From contig NW_026944386.1 in assembly GCF_033439725.1 (NCBI RefSeq), positions 496,001 to 560,000 on the forward strand: DNA of 64,000 nt, in the 5' to 3' direction. Source of the stretch: Neurospora tetraspora (Eukaryota > Ascomycota > Sordariomycetes > Sordariales > Sordariaceae). The notes beneath the pieces are model-generated. The model did no database searches, was not told the DNA's origin, and worked only from the letters and a program-made list of their open reading frames with translations. The position numbers and the translations under genes were made by a program. Positions 1 through 12,000 of this stretch are shown here, piece after piece. How positions within the stretch are numbered: position 1 is the first letter of the stretch; every line of letters starts with the position of its first letter.

Positions 1-429
1 TTGAACAACCAACAGAACACTGATTCTTTCACGGCAAGCTACTTCCAGGTACCTTTCAATACCCTGATGAAATATTGCGAAATATTGAACAGTCGTCAAG
101 TCATTTGTGACTAAATAACCATTGATTCCTGCGTAAGCCACACTCCGGCTTGAAAAGGAAACCCGAGGCTTGTTCCGCTTACTCCTGCCATCTTCCCGTG
201 AGCATGTTCCCTGTTAAGACGTCCATCATGATATTTTGGAGGTTGAGTGTAATTTGAATCCCATCGTCGCCTTCATCAACAACACCAAGAAGCAAGACAG
301 TGTCATGTTATGATAAGCACACGTTGTGTTAGTGGACTGCTGTAAGGGAACCTGCAAGGCTACACACAGTGCAGCAGACTAGTGGGTCCTTTGGTCCCCT
401 AGAATCGAACATTGGCTTGGTTAGAGGAC
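1..429. other. unique flank left of the transposon
   Basis: This stretch has ordinary mixed base composition and no convincing reading frame. It ends where the terminal inverted repeat of the AT-rich element begins. I see no gene, RNA or repeat in it. Confidence 0.5.
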
Positions 430-466
430 TCACATGACCCGACCCTATTACTAAAGCTTCCTGACC
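430..466 (+). repeat. left terminal inverted repeat of the AT-rich element
   Basis: Positions 434-466 match the reverse complement of 6023-6055 over 33 bases with three differences, all explicable as RIP transitions (two CA to TA on this side, one TG to TA on the other). The match extends weakly to 430 (TCAC here, TCAG in the partner). The repeat core begins ATGACCCGACCC. Confidence 0.85.
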
Positions 467-561
467 TAAGTGAATCTGCTAAAACCGACTCTATATTATA
501 AAAAATCTCTTAATTAACCCTTACCCCTTTAATAATTTACGTTGCATATAATATATATTTC

Positions 562-650
562 TAAAATTCCCTCATAGAAAAAGATCCCTAATTGCTCGTA
601 AAAATTCCCTTATAGAAGAATAATATAAAATAATTTTATTCGTATGCCTA
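562..650 (+). repeat. left subterminal inverted repeat
   Basis: About 100-200 bases inside the left end, the segment containing ATCCCTAATTGCTCGTAAAA recurs in reverse complement at about 5770-5845 (ATCCCTAATCGCTCGCAAAA). Similarity continues through an AAGAATAAT block. This is a second, longer and more degenerate pair of inverted repeats nested within the terminal ones. Confidence 0.7.
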
Positions 651-1734
651 AAGTTCTCTTATAGGGAAATAATTTATTTATATAAATATTTCGAAGATAA
701 TATTAGTTTGAATATTTAGTAATTTATTCCTAATCTATCCCTAAATTATTTTTAATTTATCCTAACTAAATTAAAATGAGCACTAATACTATTATTATTA
801 TTAATACTGATACTTTAATTATAATCACTAAATTCAGTTTAATTAAATAAAATAACCAAATATTTAATAAAACGTTAATAATATTCGAAATATAATAAAT
901 AACTAGTATAGCAGCCGAATTCGACGAATCGGAGGAATTTAAAGATATAACCCCTCCTAATATTCTAATACTTACCGACTTTTTAATAAGTATCGTTAAT
1001 AAATTAATAATATATTCCAAGTATATTTTATAATATTAGTTATATTAAAATTAAAATTATAAAATTAATATTTATTTTATCTGATAATATTAATTAATAT
1101 TCTAATTTTATTTAAATAATATATTATATCATCGCTATTTTTAATTACTCTGAATCTTCTATTTATAACGTTACTTACGTTATAAATATTAAAGGTTTAA
1201 TTGAAGATTAGGTTTCAACCCCCTAGGAGGAAGTATATAAAATAGAATAGTCCGAGATAAATTAGTAATATATAGAGGATAATCCTTAATTAGTCCATAT
1301 TTTTATAGGTTTAATATTATATAGTAAGGAAAATACTTACTAAAGATATTTTAATTAGCTATTTAAATAACGTTATTTATTATTGTATTATTTATAAAGA
1401 TATTAATATTAAATACTATAAATATTTAGACCTACGAATTTAGTAAATATATTAATAAAATTCTATTAGTATAATCAATAAGGAAATTATAAGCTTTTTA
1501 TTTAAAATCCGCCTCCGATTAAATAAGGTGCCTTTAATTAGACGAACTATTAAGTATAAATATATTTTTAATTTCTTTTTAATTTATCCTTAACTTTATT
1601 TATATAATTTTAACCTAATCGAAATTAAGTAATAATTTGGACCCTTACTTTAATAAGCCTATTCCCAATAATTTACTATATTTATAAAAGTAAGTTAATG
1701 CTTAAATTTTTATTTCTTAAAATTTAATTCCCTT

Positions 1735-2330
1735 TCCCTTCTTATTTATTCGTAACCCTTTTTCCTTTCCGCTTTTACTATTTTTATATTCCCTCTAATA
1801 TTTCGCCCAATTTACGTATATTTTATTTCCTCGGGTTAAATTTAAAGGGCTTAAACTAATACTAATAGCAGTACACTTTTAAATCTAATTTAAGAAAATA
1901 ATATATATATAAGGCTTCCGATTTTGTTTTCTCGTCTAATCCCCTTCCCTCCCCGCTCATTCGTAACCCTTTTTCCTTTCCGCTCTTATTTATTTTTATA
2001 TTCTCTTCTAATATTTTGATTAATTTATATATATTTTATTTCTTTAGGTTAAGTTTAAAGGGCTTAAACTAATACTAGTAGTAGTATGCTAACCTTCAAA
2101 TTTAATTTGAGAAAATAGTATATATACTGGGCTTCCAACTTCGTTTTTTTCGTTTTATCTATATACGCTTTACTTTTTTTAAATTAAATTTAAAAGGTTT
2201 AAATTAATATTAGTAGTAATATACTAACCTTCAAATTTAATTTAAAAAAAATAATATATTAGGTATATTAAGCTTTCGACTTCATTTCTCCATCTAATCT
2301 ACATACACTTTATTTCATTTTGTACGCCCT
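1735..2330 (+). repeat. ~211-bp tandem repeat inside the element, 2 full and 1-2 partial copies
   Basis: The string CGTAACCCTTTTTCCTTTCC occurs at 1751 and again at 1962, giving a period of about 211 bp. Each unit then carries a TTTAAAGGGCTTAAACTAATA block, an AGTAGTA-type run and a GGCTTCC block. A third copy from about 2157 lacks the first ~70 bp, and a fourth seems to begin near 2281. The copies differ mainly by transitions. Confidence 0.7.
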
Positions 2331-4979
2331 ATTATTTACTAATTAACTATAATTATATATAATTTAATTGATGAATTATAAAGTCGATTCCAATTTATAT
2401 AGGTATATTTACCCCTATAAAGAATTTATAGATCTACTATTATTATTTAATAATCCTTTATTATATAGTATTACTAATACCCCTTCAATTATTACTTGAT
2501 AATTATTTTATATTCCCTTTATTATTTTAAATAAGAATATAGCCGAATTAAATAACGTTACTACTCTATTTAATTCCGAACTTGGAAACGCCGAACTTAA
2601 TAACGCTGCTACCCTATTTAATTCCAATCTCCTATATTTTAATGGTTAGGCTTACAATATTATACGTATTGTTTATATTCGTTTTAAAAAGTCAAATTAA
2701 TAAATATATATAAAAAGATTTAACGCCGCCCTATTAAATATAAATATTAAAATTATATTATCATTATAGATTATTACATTATAAAGATTAAAATTGCGAA
2801 ATTTAAGAACGTAGAGATTTAATTTATTAAATTGTTCCTATTTTATTATTATACTATTATTTTCGGGAAATTTACTTAATTTGGATTTAATATATATTCA
2901 TAAAGAAATATATTACGTAGGATCTTAAAAGACCGTTAATTACTCTTAATTTACGTTAGATTAATAGGAAGCAGCATTTAATTTATTATTAAAGTACTAT
3001 TAAGAATGAAATAATATATATTTTATGATTCTACTTTATTAGCGATATTATTACGGACGTTAGCCCTTTAAATTTCCTTTAAATTCATTTTCGCTTTAAT
3101 TAAATAATGAATTTAGAATTCATACGGATATTCGATATTAGCTCCATATTATTTAATACTTTATATTCCTTATTTATTATAATTTATTTTACTTTTAACT
3201 AATTATTCGATTTCGTTTATTATTTCTATTTAATTATTATAATCAATTATATATTTAAGAATATTAAATATTTCGAAATCTTCCTCAACCCTTTTTAAAA
3301 GACGGACGCTATCCGAAGTATTATTAACTCTATATATATAGGGTAGTTTTAGTTAGTTAATAAATTTTCCGAACCTATACGTAGAGAATTGAAATTTAAA
3401 TTGAAATTTAGAGGGGGGAAAGAATTAGTATACGGAAATTAAATAGAGAGTTAGGAAATAAAGGTTATGTATATAAATTACCATATAAAATATTTCATTT
3501 TCTATATAATAAATTTTACCCTCTACCCCTATTAGAACGACGGAATATTTATCTAAATAATCCCGAAGTTTATAGTAACTTATAATAAGGAATATAATAA
3601 AGGGAAATTCCTTACCTTTCTTTTAAAATTAGTAAATATAAATATAGTAAAGGACGAGTTTAAAAAATTCAAAAATTTTAAATTGCTTAAGGAATTATTT
3701 TTAAATGAATTTATACAATTTATATTCTATTTATAAATTAGTATTTAATTATATTTATAAGAAATTAAAAACGAAAATGAAAATTACTTTAAAAAAAGTT
3801 CTATTAACGAAAAAAGTGTATGTATTTAAAGTATAATATAAATATTAAATAAAAGTTACATTACGAACGTTATAAATATAAGTAAAGGTTTCCAATAGTA
3901 TTATTTCCTTTAATAAATAAAAATAAGAATTTATTAATTATATTAATTATTTTATAATTCCCTTTCGGGCCTTTTTTCCGACTTTAGTCTATTTTCTATA
4001 ATTATTTAATGTATTTTAAATAAAACTCCCTATATCTCGTCTAGGTTTAAAATATTATTTAATTTTTTATTTATTTACCCCCGCCTACCTTTGTTATTCC
4101 TTTATTTATTAAAATTAATTAAAGATTTATTAACGATTTATTTTTTATAATAGTACTTACTTATAGTATATTTATGACCTTTAATATATATAAAGAATAT
4201 CGTGAGGGTGATTAGAACCCTATTAAATCCGAGGATAATGGTAAGCGTTGGGTCGTAGTACCCCCTTTAGAAACTAATAAATATATGAGTATTAAAATTA
4301 ATTATTGATTTATCCCTAATATATTCCTTTATCGACGTTTATTTATTATTATTTAAATAAATTAATGTACTTTATCCTTTCCTTTTTCTATATTTCCCGG
4401 ATTTCGAATTATTTTAATTATTTTAATTATAACGAATTATAATAATACTTTAAACGCTATCCGAACTATTTATTACCACCTTATCTATTATTTTAGGAAT
4501 TCGAAACTTTTATCCCTATTAATTACTTTATAGAGCGTATATACAATTATTTTAGTAAGATCTTTTACCATTAGAAGGAATTTAAACCGGATTATAATAG
4601 CGTAGATATTTAATATATAAGAAATATAAATAATATTTAAAAATTTTCGATATTAAATTAATAACTTGCATTTAATTCGTTTAAATTATATTTATTACTT
4701 ATAGTAATTTAGTTAAATATTTAAATATTATTTACGATATTCCTAAGGAGCGTTTATTTACTATTTCGGTCGGAGGTATTAAAATTAAGGTTTATATAAC
4801 TACTATTAGTATATAACTTATCCCTAATTAAAATTTAAATGATTTAGAATTAATTATAAATAAATTTAGGGTGGTATAAGAGTTTAATAGCCTTTATAAC
4901 TTCCGGTCGGGCTAAAATTATCCCTTTCCCTAGTAGGACTTTATAATTGGTTATATCTAAGAAACGTAAATTAATAGTT

Positions 4980-5220
4980 ATTGACAAAAAATTGGAATTA
5001 TTAGAATTATCGTCGGAATTCGAAGATGAAGAGGTATAAAAGAAGTAATAGGAAAAGTAGTAGGAGGTATAATAGGAGAAAGAAAACGAAGCGGAAGAAG
5101 AAGTAGAGGAAGAAGTAGAGGAAGAGGTGGAAGAAGAGGCAGAGAAAGAGGCGGAAGAAGAGGTGGAAGAAGAGGTGGAGGAAGAAGTGGAGGAAGAAGC
5201 GGAAGAAGAAGAAGAGAGTT
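4980..5220 (+). pseudogene. coding remnant with acidic tract inside the transposon
   Basis: On the plus strand one frame reads a lysine-rich stretch (KKRKLIVIDKKLELLELS) followed by a Glu-rich repeat of EEVE type at 5088-5218 built from GAA/GAG/GTG codons. Between the two, several in-frame TAA/TAG codons occur where CAA/CAG (Gln) would be expected before RIP. The purine-rich repeat survives because it contains few CpA targets. It is probably a fragment of the element's own protein; its family is not recognisable. Confidence 0.5.
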
Positions 5221-5769
5221 TTATATAAATTCCTTTTTAGTAGAATAGTAAAATAAATTTTTTAATTTATTTTCAATAAATCCCTAATATATTTTCAATA
5301 TATTTCCGAATTATTTTTAACTTATTTAATTATTATTTAAATTAATATTTAGAAGATAAAAAGGATATATAAATAGCACTATAATATTCCTTCCTCTACT
5401 CTATTTATTTATAAACTATAAAAAGAGTTTAAATATACTTATAAATTTTACTTTAAATTTATATTTTAATAAACTTCTATTAATTATCGATTTATAATAG
5501 GTCTTCTTCTATTCCGTCCTCGGTAGGGTGGTAAAGGCCGGAGTTACGCTATTTAGTATTTATTCCGTCGCTATATAAATAAATTTACGAAACTTATTAT
5601 TTCTTCATTTATAGTTTAAATTTAACGATTATAGTTAAAGTATTAGCGTTAGTAATAGTAATAATATTAGCATTTATTTTAGTTTAGTTAGAGTAAATTA
5701 AAAATATTTTAAAGATAAATTAAAAATAGTTTAGGAATAGATGAAGGATAAATTTACTTAAATATTTAA

Positions 5770-5845
5770 ATTAGTATAGTCTTCGAAATATTCGTATAAG
5801 TAAATTATTCTTGTACGGGGGAATTTTTGCGAGCGATTAGGGATT
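5770..5845 (-). repeat. right subterminal inverted repeat
   Basis: This is the partner of the left subterminal repeat at 562-650, read on the opposite strand. The best-preserved part is the block around 5815-5845 (GCGAGCGATTAGGGATTTTT on the plus strand). Confidence 0.7.
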
Positions 5846-6022
5846 TTTCTTTATGGAAAAACATTAAGTGAGTGATTGAGGTTGTTTTACATTATTCCTT
5901 TACAGTTAATATTATAATTTACTATATTAAACTAACTCTATATGAATACGTATTATAATAATTGTATCAATTTTCTTCTTTTATAAGTTGGAACAATTTT
6001 ATATATAAATACACGGACTAGG

Positions 6023-6060
6023 GGGTTAGGAAGCTTTGGTAATGGGGTCGGGTCATCTGA
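6023..6060 (-). repeat. right terminal inverted repeat of the AT-rich element
   Basis: Its reverse complement reads ATGACCCGACCCC and matches the left repeat at 434-466 with three RIP-type transitions. The sequence beyond it (CTGACCACTC) does not repeat the left flank clearly, so a target-site duplication could not be defined. Confidence 0.85.
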
Positions 6061-9000
6061 CCACTCGCTCGGTCATTTTACAATCTTCCATCTCGCAAGT
6101 TTTTCTATCGACAACCGCTCTCCACTCTCGACGTCCTCTCGTGAACGACGAAAGGATTAGCCGCGACAAGCGATCCTCTTCGCTAGCCACTCCATGAAAC
6201 ATACTGTGCACATTACGGAAGTGATCTCCAGACCTTGGAATGGCGACGGCAACCTCGAGAATATTCGCCAGCCCCTCCCCAGCATCAACTCATCGTACGA
6301 CCAACTCTCTCGTCAGCATCGCGTCCTTCGCCCCATTTAAAAACTATCGGCGCAATATAGCAACACTTTCCATCCCATCTCACTTGTGATGGAACATGTT
6401 GGTCAACGCTCAGGCCTTGGTAACAACATCTCCAGACTCACAATAACCAATCACGTTGGCCATTCAACCAAAGACGAATTGTGACGTATCACCTTTTGTC
6501 TGAACCTGGTGTAACTGTCGACTGTTGGAGTCGGCTCTCCTCCTCACAAAGGAAAATTGAACCAAGGTCTCCGCACACATCTCGCCATGCTCCGGCGCCC
6601 CGACTTCTCCTCTGTTTCTGAATAACTCCCGCCACCATCAGTCACCGAGAGAGATTGTTCGTAACACAGAACAAGGGGTACAGGATGACTACCGAGCACA
6701 ACAAGCCTAAGGAAGCGAGCGACAGGTGCTTCGTCTCTCCCGCTGCTTCAACCATACACACACTCGCAACCCAAACGTGCCAAATGGAAATCCTCGGCCG
6801 GGTCCCGACCCTGGTATATCAATCAATCATCATAATATTCCTAAAGCCGACTCTTGCCTTCCCATCCACGCGGCCATGTCCAACAAACGGACAGCTGCGT
6901 GAGGTGCTTAAGGTGCTTAGCCGCCAGGCATACAACCAGCCGGCCGTCGGTCAGCCAGTCAATCCAGTCAATCTACCCTATCCATCATCCGGTCACCGTG
7001 GTGAGCAATCCATCACCTAGCCTGGACCCGGAGAAGACCAGACACCGGACGACGTCCCATCTTTGCCCATATGAGCAAGGTGGTCGGACCCTTCGGTGCC
7101 CGGAAATTTCCTTTTCACTGTGGACACTGCAATCCGACGATGAAACTTGCTAAAAAGCGCGCGACTGTGCTGAGACGCGACGCCGGTTTGTTCTCCGCAG
7201 CCGCGGCCTTGGAGTCCCAAATGTCCCCCGGCGCAGTCGCCATGTACACTAAATGAAGGAATGCTGACGTCGGGTGCGGGGCCCGCCCCAAGTTTCGACC
7301 GACCCCGGATTCCACGGTGCTTCGTCACTGTCCAAGCTGCGGTGCTGCGGTGGGAGAGAGGCGGGAGAAGCGGGGACGGTACCCATGGCCTTTTGCTTCT
7401 ACCTCTCCTCTCGCCACTTGACTACCATGAAGCCATCCCATCATCAACCGGGTCTCATTACCCATCATGTAGGAAAAGGGGGGCTCCGGGAAGTCGGACA
7501 CAATTACACATCACCTCCGAGCCGCCCGGTTCTGTTACCAACGCATTTTACGGGTAATGCGGGGATCGTCAGTATTTTTTTCAGGTATGTATAAAACACT
7601 GGAAAAATACTAGAAAAACCGGGGGCAAACAAGAGATGGGATGAAGATTTACATGGAGAATGGCCCGATTCCTACGTACCTTGCCAGTGAGAGTGTACAC
7701 CACTAGGTACTGACAATCATCAATGTTCAGACGGTGCGAGGACAGGAATTACGCCGATTTGGTGGTGGGCAGTTGCGACTCTGAGAGTCGTAGGGAAGGA
7801 ACCCTACCACTATATCGAGATACTGCGGTTGCGAGCTAAAGTAAAACCCCCTTGTCAGGTACCCTGCACGGACCACCACAGCCAAAGCTTCGTGGGCACT
7901 GTGTGTTCAACGACCTGACCCACGGGTTTAACTTACCCACCACACCATAGTATTGATCCCGTCACGGACCTCGCAGGCAAGTGTCACGAGAGGAGAGTCA
8001 AGTGATTGGTTGAGCGGTTGGCGTGTCTGGTTGAGTGCCATCACTGCCACAAGTGCACGGATCAGAAAGGCATTGCAACCACGTTGTCCCCTTTCTTGAT
8101 CATCTCTTTCCCAACTCACTGCAGAGTTCATCAAAGTTTCCAGCTCGGCGGTTGAAGCTTTCGGGTGCTTCGTACTTACGATAGACCACTTCCATCCACT
8201 TGGCTTTTTGACCGGGCCTTTATCTCATCCGTTTACGCCGATTAAGTTGCCTTCAAGGCGTCCGGACCCCATCTGCGGTAAGCCGCTTTTCTCACACCGG
8301 TAACAAACTTTTTTCTTCGGGGTGCTATTCTTCATTTGTCTTTGGTATGGTCTTTTCCATTTATCATCATCACCCGTCAGATTAGAAGTGGCTATTGACA
8401 TCCATCATTCCATCCATGGTCTCCTGCACGTCATTTCACACAACTGCAGTCTTCCAGAAGTCTGGGCATCACTATCACCATTTTCTAGGTACCCTTCTTG
8501 TGCCGTAGAGAGTATGTCTCTCCTTACTGTGCCCGACCCTCGCATTTTGACAGTCGAGGCTCAACTGAAGTGAGCTTTTGCTTACCTCTACCGCACGCAC
8601 GGAGAGAGAAAAGCGAGATATGTCCATCTCCTCTCGGCATTACTGTTCACGGTCAGCCCGAATACCCTCCCTTTCAAACTGCGATATATCAACTTCTTTC
8701 GTTCCCAGGTTGATGATAAATCGTTTCCTTGGCCTTCAACATTGGCATCGGTGGTTCAAAGTGGATCATCAGGATGCCTTCCCACCTATCATCTTACACG
8801 AACGCACACAAGCATGAGAAACCTACACCCTCCAAGAGGTTCTCAGCTCAGCAGACATAGACCAATATTACCTCCCACTTCTTTGACTCCTTGAGCATTG
8901 GGCAAGCACATGTCAACAAATGTGATCCTAGGCGTGAGCGTCTCGAAGCGTGAGGCATCAAGGTGTTAAGGTGTCAAGGGCTCAGCGCAGTTCGAAATGG

Positions 9001-12000
9001 CCTCCTGACCCTGTCATTGGCTAGTGTCAGTATTAGTGGTCACCAACACCGACACCAACACCACCAACAAACTCAATCCGAACCGTTTCCTATCAATCTC
9101 ACCATCCAGTCTGTCATTTATTGCCGTCCGCCGTGTGTCACACCTTTTCATCCGATCAACCCGATCTGCCCACCAACTTAGCCTTTACCAAACCTAGCTA
9201 GCATGTTCATCAGTGCAGTGGGTCAAGCCTAGGAGCCGGGCTGTGTCTCACATAACCTCTAGCGCGTGTGGTGTGGGTGGAGTGTCTCACCTCACCTTGA
9301 TTACCCGTTCATGGGAGGGAAGAAGAAAGTGGCTGACTGACCGGGGATAATGACCAGTAGGTCTAGTGGCTACCTGTTAGACCTGTTGTGTGGTTACGGT
9401 TGGTTATGGCCGAGATACATATCTCAGTGTGAGTAGCCACACCCACTTACACCGAGCCACACCTTGAGATCCGGAGGCAAAACTTATTCCGTGAGGAGGA
9501 GGCCTTGATATTGGAAGTCCCATACCTACGGTACTGACAACACGTTGACTTAAACTCTAGGTGAGGCTTGATCCGGCGGAGGCAGGCGAGAGTGTAGTGT
9601 CAAGCGGCTGGCTGCAGTGGGTGGTTGTTCACTTGATCGTTTGACTACCTGACTACCTGGACTACCTGAATGGCCAGAGACCGATTTCTACCGTACCTAC
9701 TGAATCACCAGACAAGGCGACTGGTTGTCCGAGCTTCTTCACCATGGAGGTTTATCTCTCGTCTGGCAGTCTGCTGAGCTTAGAGGTAGGTTAGGTGTGC
9801 CACACTCCCGGAAAGTCTGAGACTGTTCATCCGAGCCCTCCTGTCTCCCGTCGCTGTGCTTCATGCTCGGCGGGAAATCATGGAAGGCTATTATCATTTC
9901 ATCAATGAATGCTCTGCTCTCCTACAAATCTGCGAATCAGGACTCAAGAGGCCGGCACGGTGCCTGAATGGAGAGGTTGTTCACTTCGCTAATCGGTGCC
10001 CTCCGTGTTGAGAAGGGTATGCCACACCCCGCGGAGCATCAGTCAGTCCTTCAGGCCAAGTCTTGGTATGTTATGGCCTGATATGTTTAGGCGAGAGCCT
10101 GCCTAAGCCTTTCAAAGATTGAGATTGAGAATGACTGGCCGACTGCAAGGCTGCTATCACCAAGCCAAGCCTCGTCTCGCATAAGCCTTGGCTGAGTGAG
10201 TGAGAGAGTTAAGAGGCTGGCTGCCTGGGTGAATGAATGACTCGCTAATCGGAAATGTTGGTCGAAAAGGTTTAGGTGTGGCACAACTGGGGACGGGAAT
10301 TCTGAGTCAGTCGTCTTGTAAGTTTCACTCTGCCTGGCTCCTGATGATCAATGTGAATTTAACTTGCAAGATCGGCTGGTAGGTTGGAAAGGCTGTTATC
10401 TCCAACGAAACGCGCGTTCCGGTTCATCTGGAGACGTGAATCTTAAGATGAAAGATTCATCTTGGTGCTGGGCGGAAGAGGATCATCTGCTAACAGTCGC
10501 GGTGATCAATACATGCATTCATGGACGGCTAACAGATGAACGAAAGGAAGGGCAGCACACAAGAATATTGAAGACCGGCGAAGACAATATCACGGTTCGA
10601 GTTCAGTGCGAGTACTTGTTCATGTGAACGGTTTTAATCGCAATGAGATATGAGATACGATAAGAACATGCCTGTTTACTTTGTCAGGAGTTTTTTTTTG
10701 GAGACCGGCGAGGGAAAGGGTATATGTGAGTGAGCATGGGTTGGGTGTTCCCTTTGGGAAACCCGCACGTTAGTCAGATATGATACGTTATCTGAAGGAC
10801 CAAGGACCGTTGGGATGGAACTGGTATAGCATACTTTTTTGCCAAATATTCTTGTGAGTCTTCTGTAGGGGCCGGCCGGCCGGGGCTTGTGGTTGGGATA
10901 CTTGCGACGCTTAGCATTGGTGATACCCATATCATCTTTCTTCCTCTTTTTCTTTTCTTTCGGCATTTCCTTTCTTTCAACACCATGCGAAAGCCTGTAA
11001 GTATCCCCAAAGTACCTATCTTCTCACTCAACATCCTCTCTCTTCGGCTTCGGTTCACTCGGCAGCGCTGCAGCTGATCTCGGCTTTCCGTCGGCGTTTC
11101 ATCTACATATGTACCCTCCTCAAGACCCCATACCCCATACGACCGAAGATCTCACTATCACCCCTTAGCATGACTCCCCTCACATGTTCAGCTGTGGGTG
11201 GTGGTTAAGGTTTTCCTCTTGTGACTACACTAACATCCAAACAAGGAAAAGCAGGTTTCGTCTGGGTCACTCTCGGCCCCAGTCTTCTGGGGTTGTTGCT
11301 CGGTCTCGGAGCATTTGAATGGCTTCCTTACCACGTGGGGTTTGAAATGGGTTATGTTAGTCTGACCCAGGCTCGCGAGAGATGGGTAAGAGATAGGTGG
11401 CTCTGAGACATTTGCTAACAAGGCTCCAAGGAATGTTCGTCTTGGAAAGTAATCTTGAATTCCCTTATGAGCTTGGGCTGAGCTTTCTTGGAGATCTTGT
11501 TTTTTTTTTTTTTTTTTAGAACCGGAGCGTCACCTCCAGCGGCCCCTCCAACCTCCCTCATCACCTTCATCAGAGATCACAGCGCAAATCGCCGAGTCGC
11601 TTAGTTTCATCGGCGACCTTGGGTGGTGATGATAGCTTTCGCGCGTTCTGGTGTGGTTGAGAGATAGGCATTGGTGGTTCCGGATCGGCCAAGTTTGGGT
11701 TTCCTCCGGTCTTATCCCGGCTTGCTAGGACTGCGATATGTAAGACAAAATGGATAGCCCGTCCCGGTGCTACCCTATACTGACCCGCTCCAAGACATTG
11801 AATCAAGATTGATATCGAGCATGTGAAGGCGTTATGAACAGCTTGAGAAGTGAGCAAAAGGAGCAAAGAAACATGTCGTCGATGGTGGATTCCCGGTTGC
11901 CCTGCACTGCATGCAAGAAGGGATCGCACAAGCTGCAACTGCAAGATTTAGCGCTGTGGTCCACTGATTGACAGTGATCCTTGGGCTGGGTTTCCTCGGG

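Larger units (their letters stand above)
430..6060. mobile_element. RIP-degenerated TIR DNA transposon, about 5.6 kb
   Basis: The block is bounded by terminal inverted repeats and is extremely AT-rich inside, with CpA and TpG dinucleotides nearly absent and TpA and ApT abundant. This is the footprint of repeat-induced point mutation, a premeiotic process of filamentous ascomycetes that turns C to T, mainly at CpA, in duplicated DNA. No open frame of useful length survives. Frames can be followed only by reading through TAA/TAG codons that probably were CAA/CAG, for example near 4980-5220. Inverted rather than direct terminal repeats argue for a cut-and-paste DNA transposon and against an LTR element. 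Subterminal inverted repeats, an internal ~211-bp tandem repeat and an acidic-tract coding remnant lie inside. I could not assign a superfamily and found no clear target-site duplication. Composition returns to normal at or just outside each repeat, so RIP stayed within the element. Confidence 0.8.

Noticed and set aside
430-6060. LTR retrotransposon interpretation of the AT-rich block
   Set aside because: The end repeats are inverted, not direct, and no primer-binding site or polypurine tract is placed next to them.
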